Shown here: one piece after another, positions 63,003 through 64,000 of the stretch
How positions within the stretch are numbered: the first letter of the stretch is position 1
Layout: the number at the start of each line of letters is the position of its first letter
Origin: Thermogladius sp023256015
GTDB lineage: Archaea; Thermoproteota; Thermoprotei_A; Sulfolobales; Desulfurococcaceae
Assembly (NCBI RefSeq): GCF_051131135.1
Contig: NZ_CP151274.1
Span: 434,001 to 498,000, forward strand
Direction of reading: 5' to 3'
Length of the DNA: 64,000 nt
Notes under the pieces: generated by a model
Databases searched by the model: none
What the model was told of the DNA's origin: nothing
Seen by the model: the letters and a program-made list of their open reading frames with translations, nothing else
Translations under genes and position numbers: made by a program

Positions 63003-63443
63003 TCAACCAAGCTTCTTCTTCGCAGACTTAAACGTGCCCGATATACCGACCGGTATAACTTTGAAGCCCAGCTCGCTAGAAGCCGCTAGAGAAGCTAGAA
63101 ACTCGACCTTAAACCTGCCATTGAACTTCACTATAGCCTTACACCCGCCCGGGTCGAAGTATACAACCTTGGGGTCTATACCAGCTAAGTAGACAACTCC
63201 GAAAGACCTCATCACGACCGATCTCAAAGCCTTCTCCAGCTCCCCCGTTTCCTTGAAGCGGCCTGGAGGGTAGTACATTATGGCGAGGTACCTCTTCCTG
63301 TACCTTCCAACTTTCCTGGCCCGCATAAACCACGTAAGCGCCTTACAAACCACCGTCGAGTCCGAGAGAAGTACGAGAACAGTGACGAGAGAAATTCCCG
63401 ACAGTACTATGGAGAGGACCGATAACAACTGGTAGATGTCCAC
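63003..63443 (-). CDS. RNase P protein Pop5 (Rnp2) with hydrophobic N-terminal extension
   Basis: Protein subunit of RNase P, pairing with Rpp30. The Pop5 core begins at RYRKRYLAIMYYPP and runs through ALRSVVMRSFGVVYLAGIDPKVVYFD and FKVIPVGISGTFKSAKKKLG (quoted in parts), with the usual C-terminal SGT.KS signature. The frame starts with GTG at 63443, one base after the Rpp30 stop, and includes about 39 extra residues with a membrane-like helix (LLSVLSIVLSGISLVTVLVLL). An internal ATG at 63326 would give a normal 108-aa Pop5. The intact, hydrophobic extension suggests that it may be translated. Confidence 0.82.
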   Translation of the reverse strand: MDIYQLLSVLSIVLSGISLVTVLVLLSDSTVVCKALTWFMRARKVGRYRKRYLAIMYYPPGRFKETGELEKALRSVVMRSFGVVYLAGIDPKVVYFDPGGCKAIVKFNGRFKVEFLASLAASSELGFKVIPVGISGTFKSAKKKLG

Positions 63444-63444
63444 G

Positions 63445-64000
63445 TCAAATCGCCGTCCTCGTGAGTACTTTGTAAGGATTCGTAGAGAGCATTGCCTTTG
63501 CCGCCTCGTAGTCTACGTCTAGTAGTTTCACGATAAACGACAAGACCACCAAGGGGTGGTGGTACTCGAGAATGCCGCTAGCACCGCTCGATATTATGAT
63601 CGGCACCTTCCTGGAGATCATCAACTTGAGCCTTTTAACGAATCCCGCGAGACTGCTCTCGTTTGCCCCCCTTATCTCCGTAAACGGTACTTCAAGAGGC
63701 TTGTCGTAGTACTTCATAACCGACGCCTGCTTCTTGTCAAACAACACCTGGTTCCTCGACGTCATGACAATGCTGTCGACGCGCCTATCGTGGGCTACCC
63801 ACCTTGCTACTTCGACGTTTAGCGGTACGACGCTCACAACGGTTTTAGGTCCCTTGAGACCGCCAAGAGCGCTCTTGAGATTGCTTATGCTGTCCGAGAC
63901 TACGACGACCTTCGAGAAAACGTTGGGGTCCAACGACGCCTCGCCCGAGTCTAACCCCTCGACTGAGACGACCTTGTACCCAAGCCTCCTAGCCTCGTCT
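63445..64000 (-). CDS. RNase P protein Rpp30 (Rnp3), N-terminus outside window
   Basis: RNase P subunit with a PHP/TIM-barrel-like fold. The frame is open to the window edge, so only the C-terminal 185 residues are present, including LGYKVVSVEG, VDSIVMTSRNQVLFDKKQ, EVPFTEIRG and IISSGASGILEYHHPLVVLSFI. Codons at 63933 are internal, not a start. It lies directly before Pop5, the usual archaeal order. Confidence 0.9.
   Translation of the reverse strand, partial: DEARRLGYKVVSVEGLDSGEASLDPNVFSKVVVVSDSISNLKSALGGLKGPKTVVSVVPLNVEVARWVAHDRRVDSIVMTSRNQVLFDKKQASVMKYYDKPLEVPFTEIRGANESSLAGFVKRLKLMISRKVPIIISSGASGILEYHHPLVVLSFIVKLLDVDYEAAKAMLSTNPYKVLTRTAI

Overview
The window is a gene-dense, roughly 55-58 % G+C stretch from a hyperthermophilic crenarchaeon (Thermoproteota, probably Desulfurococcales-like; genus not determined). 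The evidence is an archaeal 16S-23S rRNA operon with no spacer tRNA, short tRNA introns, box C/D sRNAs, TATA-box promoters with many leaderless or GGTG-type starts, and single-copy archaeal information-processing genes: PCNA, PriS, GINS15, PolB, TFS, Rpo11, EF-2, aIF2alpha, Nop10, the Rrp4/41/42/Csl4 exosome, SBDS, PsmA and the RNase P proteins. I see no insertion sequences, CRISPR arrays, prophage or broken genes.

Layout. 1-9.6 kb: truncated ValS, a PflX-type radical SAM protein, an HD hydrolase, an AGOG DNA glycosylase, a large secreted protein, a PGI/PMI isomerase and an archaeal lipid UbiA prenyltransferase. 9.65-14.8 kb: a C/D sRNA, then 23S and 16S rRNA on the minus strand with clear pre-rRNA processing stems. 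14.8-15.3 kb: a GC-rich structured region upstream of the rRNA promoter that may be an unidentified RNA gene. 15.3-19.9 kb: two HAD phosphatases, tRNA-Asp, Nop10, aIF2alpha and a divergent STT3-like membrane protein. 20.3-27.2 kb: a minus-strand information operon (L10e, Dph2, METTL5-like, Csl4, DUF2067, Rpo11, unknown, TFS, PCNA, PriS, GINS15).

27.3-39.9 kb: tRNA-Leu(CAA), then about fourteen tightly packed plus-strand genes. Two FtsX/MacB-type permeases, a membrane protein and an ABC ATPase come first. They are followed by a MoxR AAA+ ATPase with DUF4129-like, DUF4350, DUF58 and DUF1616 proteins and several small membrane proteins. This envelope-associated cluster has no assigned function and is the best candidate for an undescribed system. 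39.9-54.6 kb: threonine catabolism (Tdh, Kbl), a stand-alone ATP-cone, AhpD-like and MoCF-domain proteins, tRNA-Ser, two divergent GT-C glycosyltransferases, a C/D sRNA next to TrmI, an aKMT lysine methyltransferase, eS26, PolB, NAC and a beta-CASP nuclease. 54.7-64 kb: tRNA-Asn, EF-2 and the archaeal exosome/proteasome/RNase P superoperon, with tRNA-Leu(TAA) and a third C/D sRNA embedded in it.

The most checkable new observations are three box C/D sRNAs with predicted rRNA targets, the structured RNA candidate upstream of 16S, the ABC-MoxR-DUF58 cluster, an RNase P Pop5 ORF with a hydrophobic N-terminal extension, and two tRNA-Leu genes that differ at two bases while only one has an intron. 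All functional calls come from reading motifs by eye; no database search was run.
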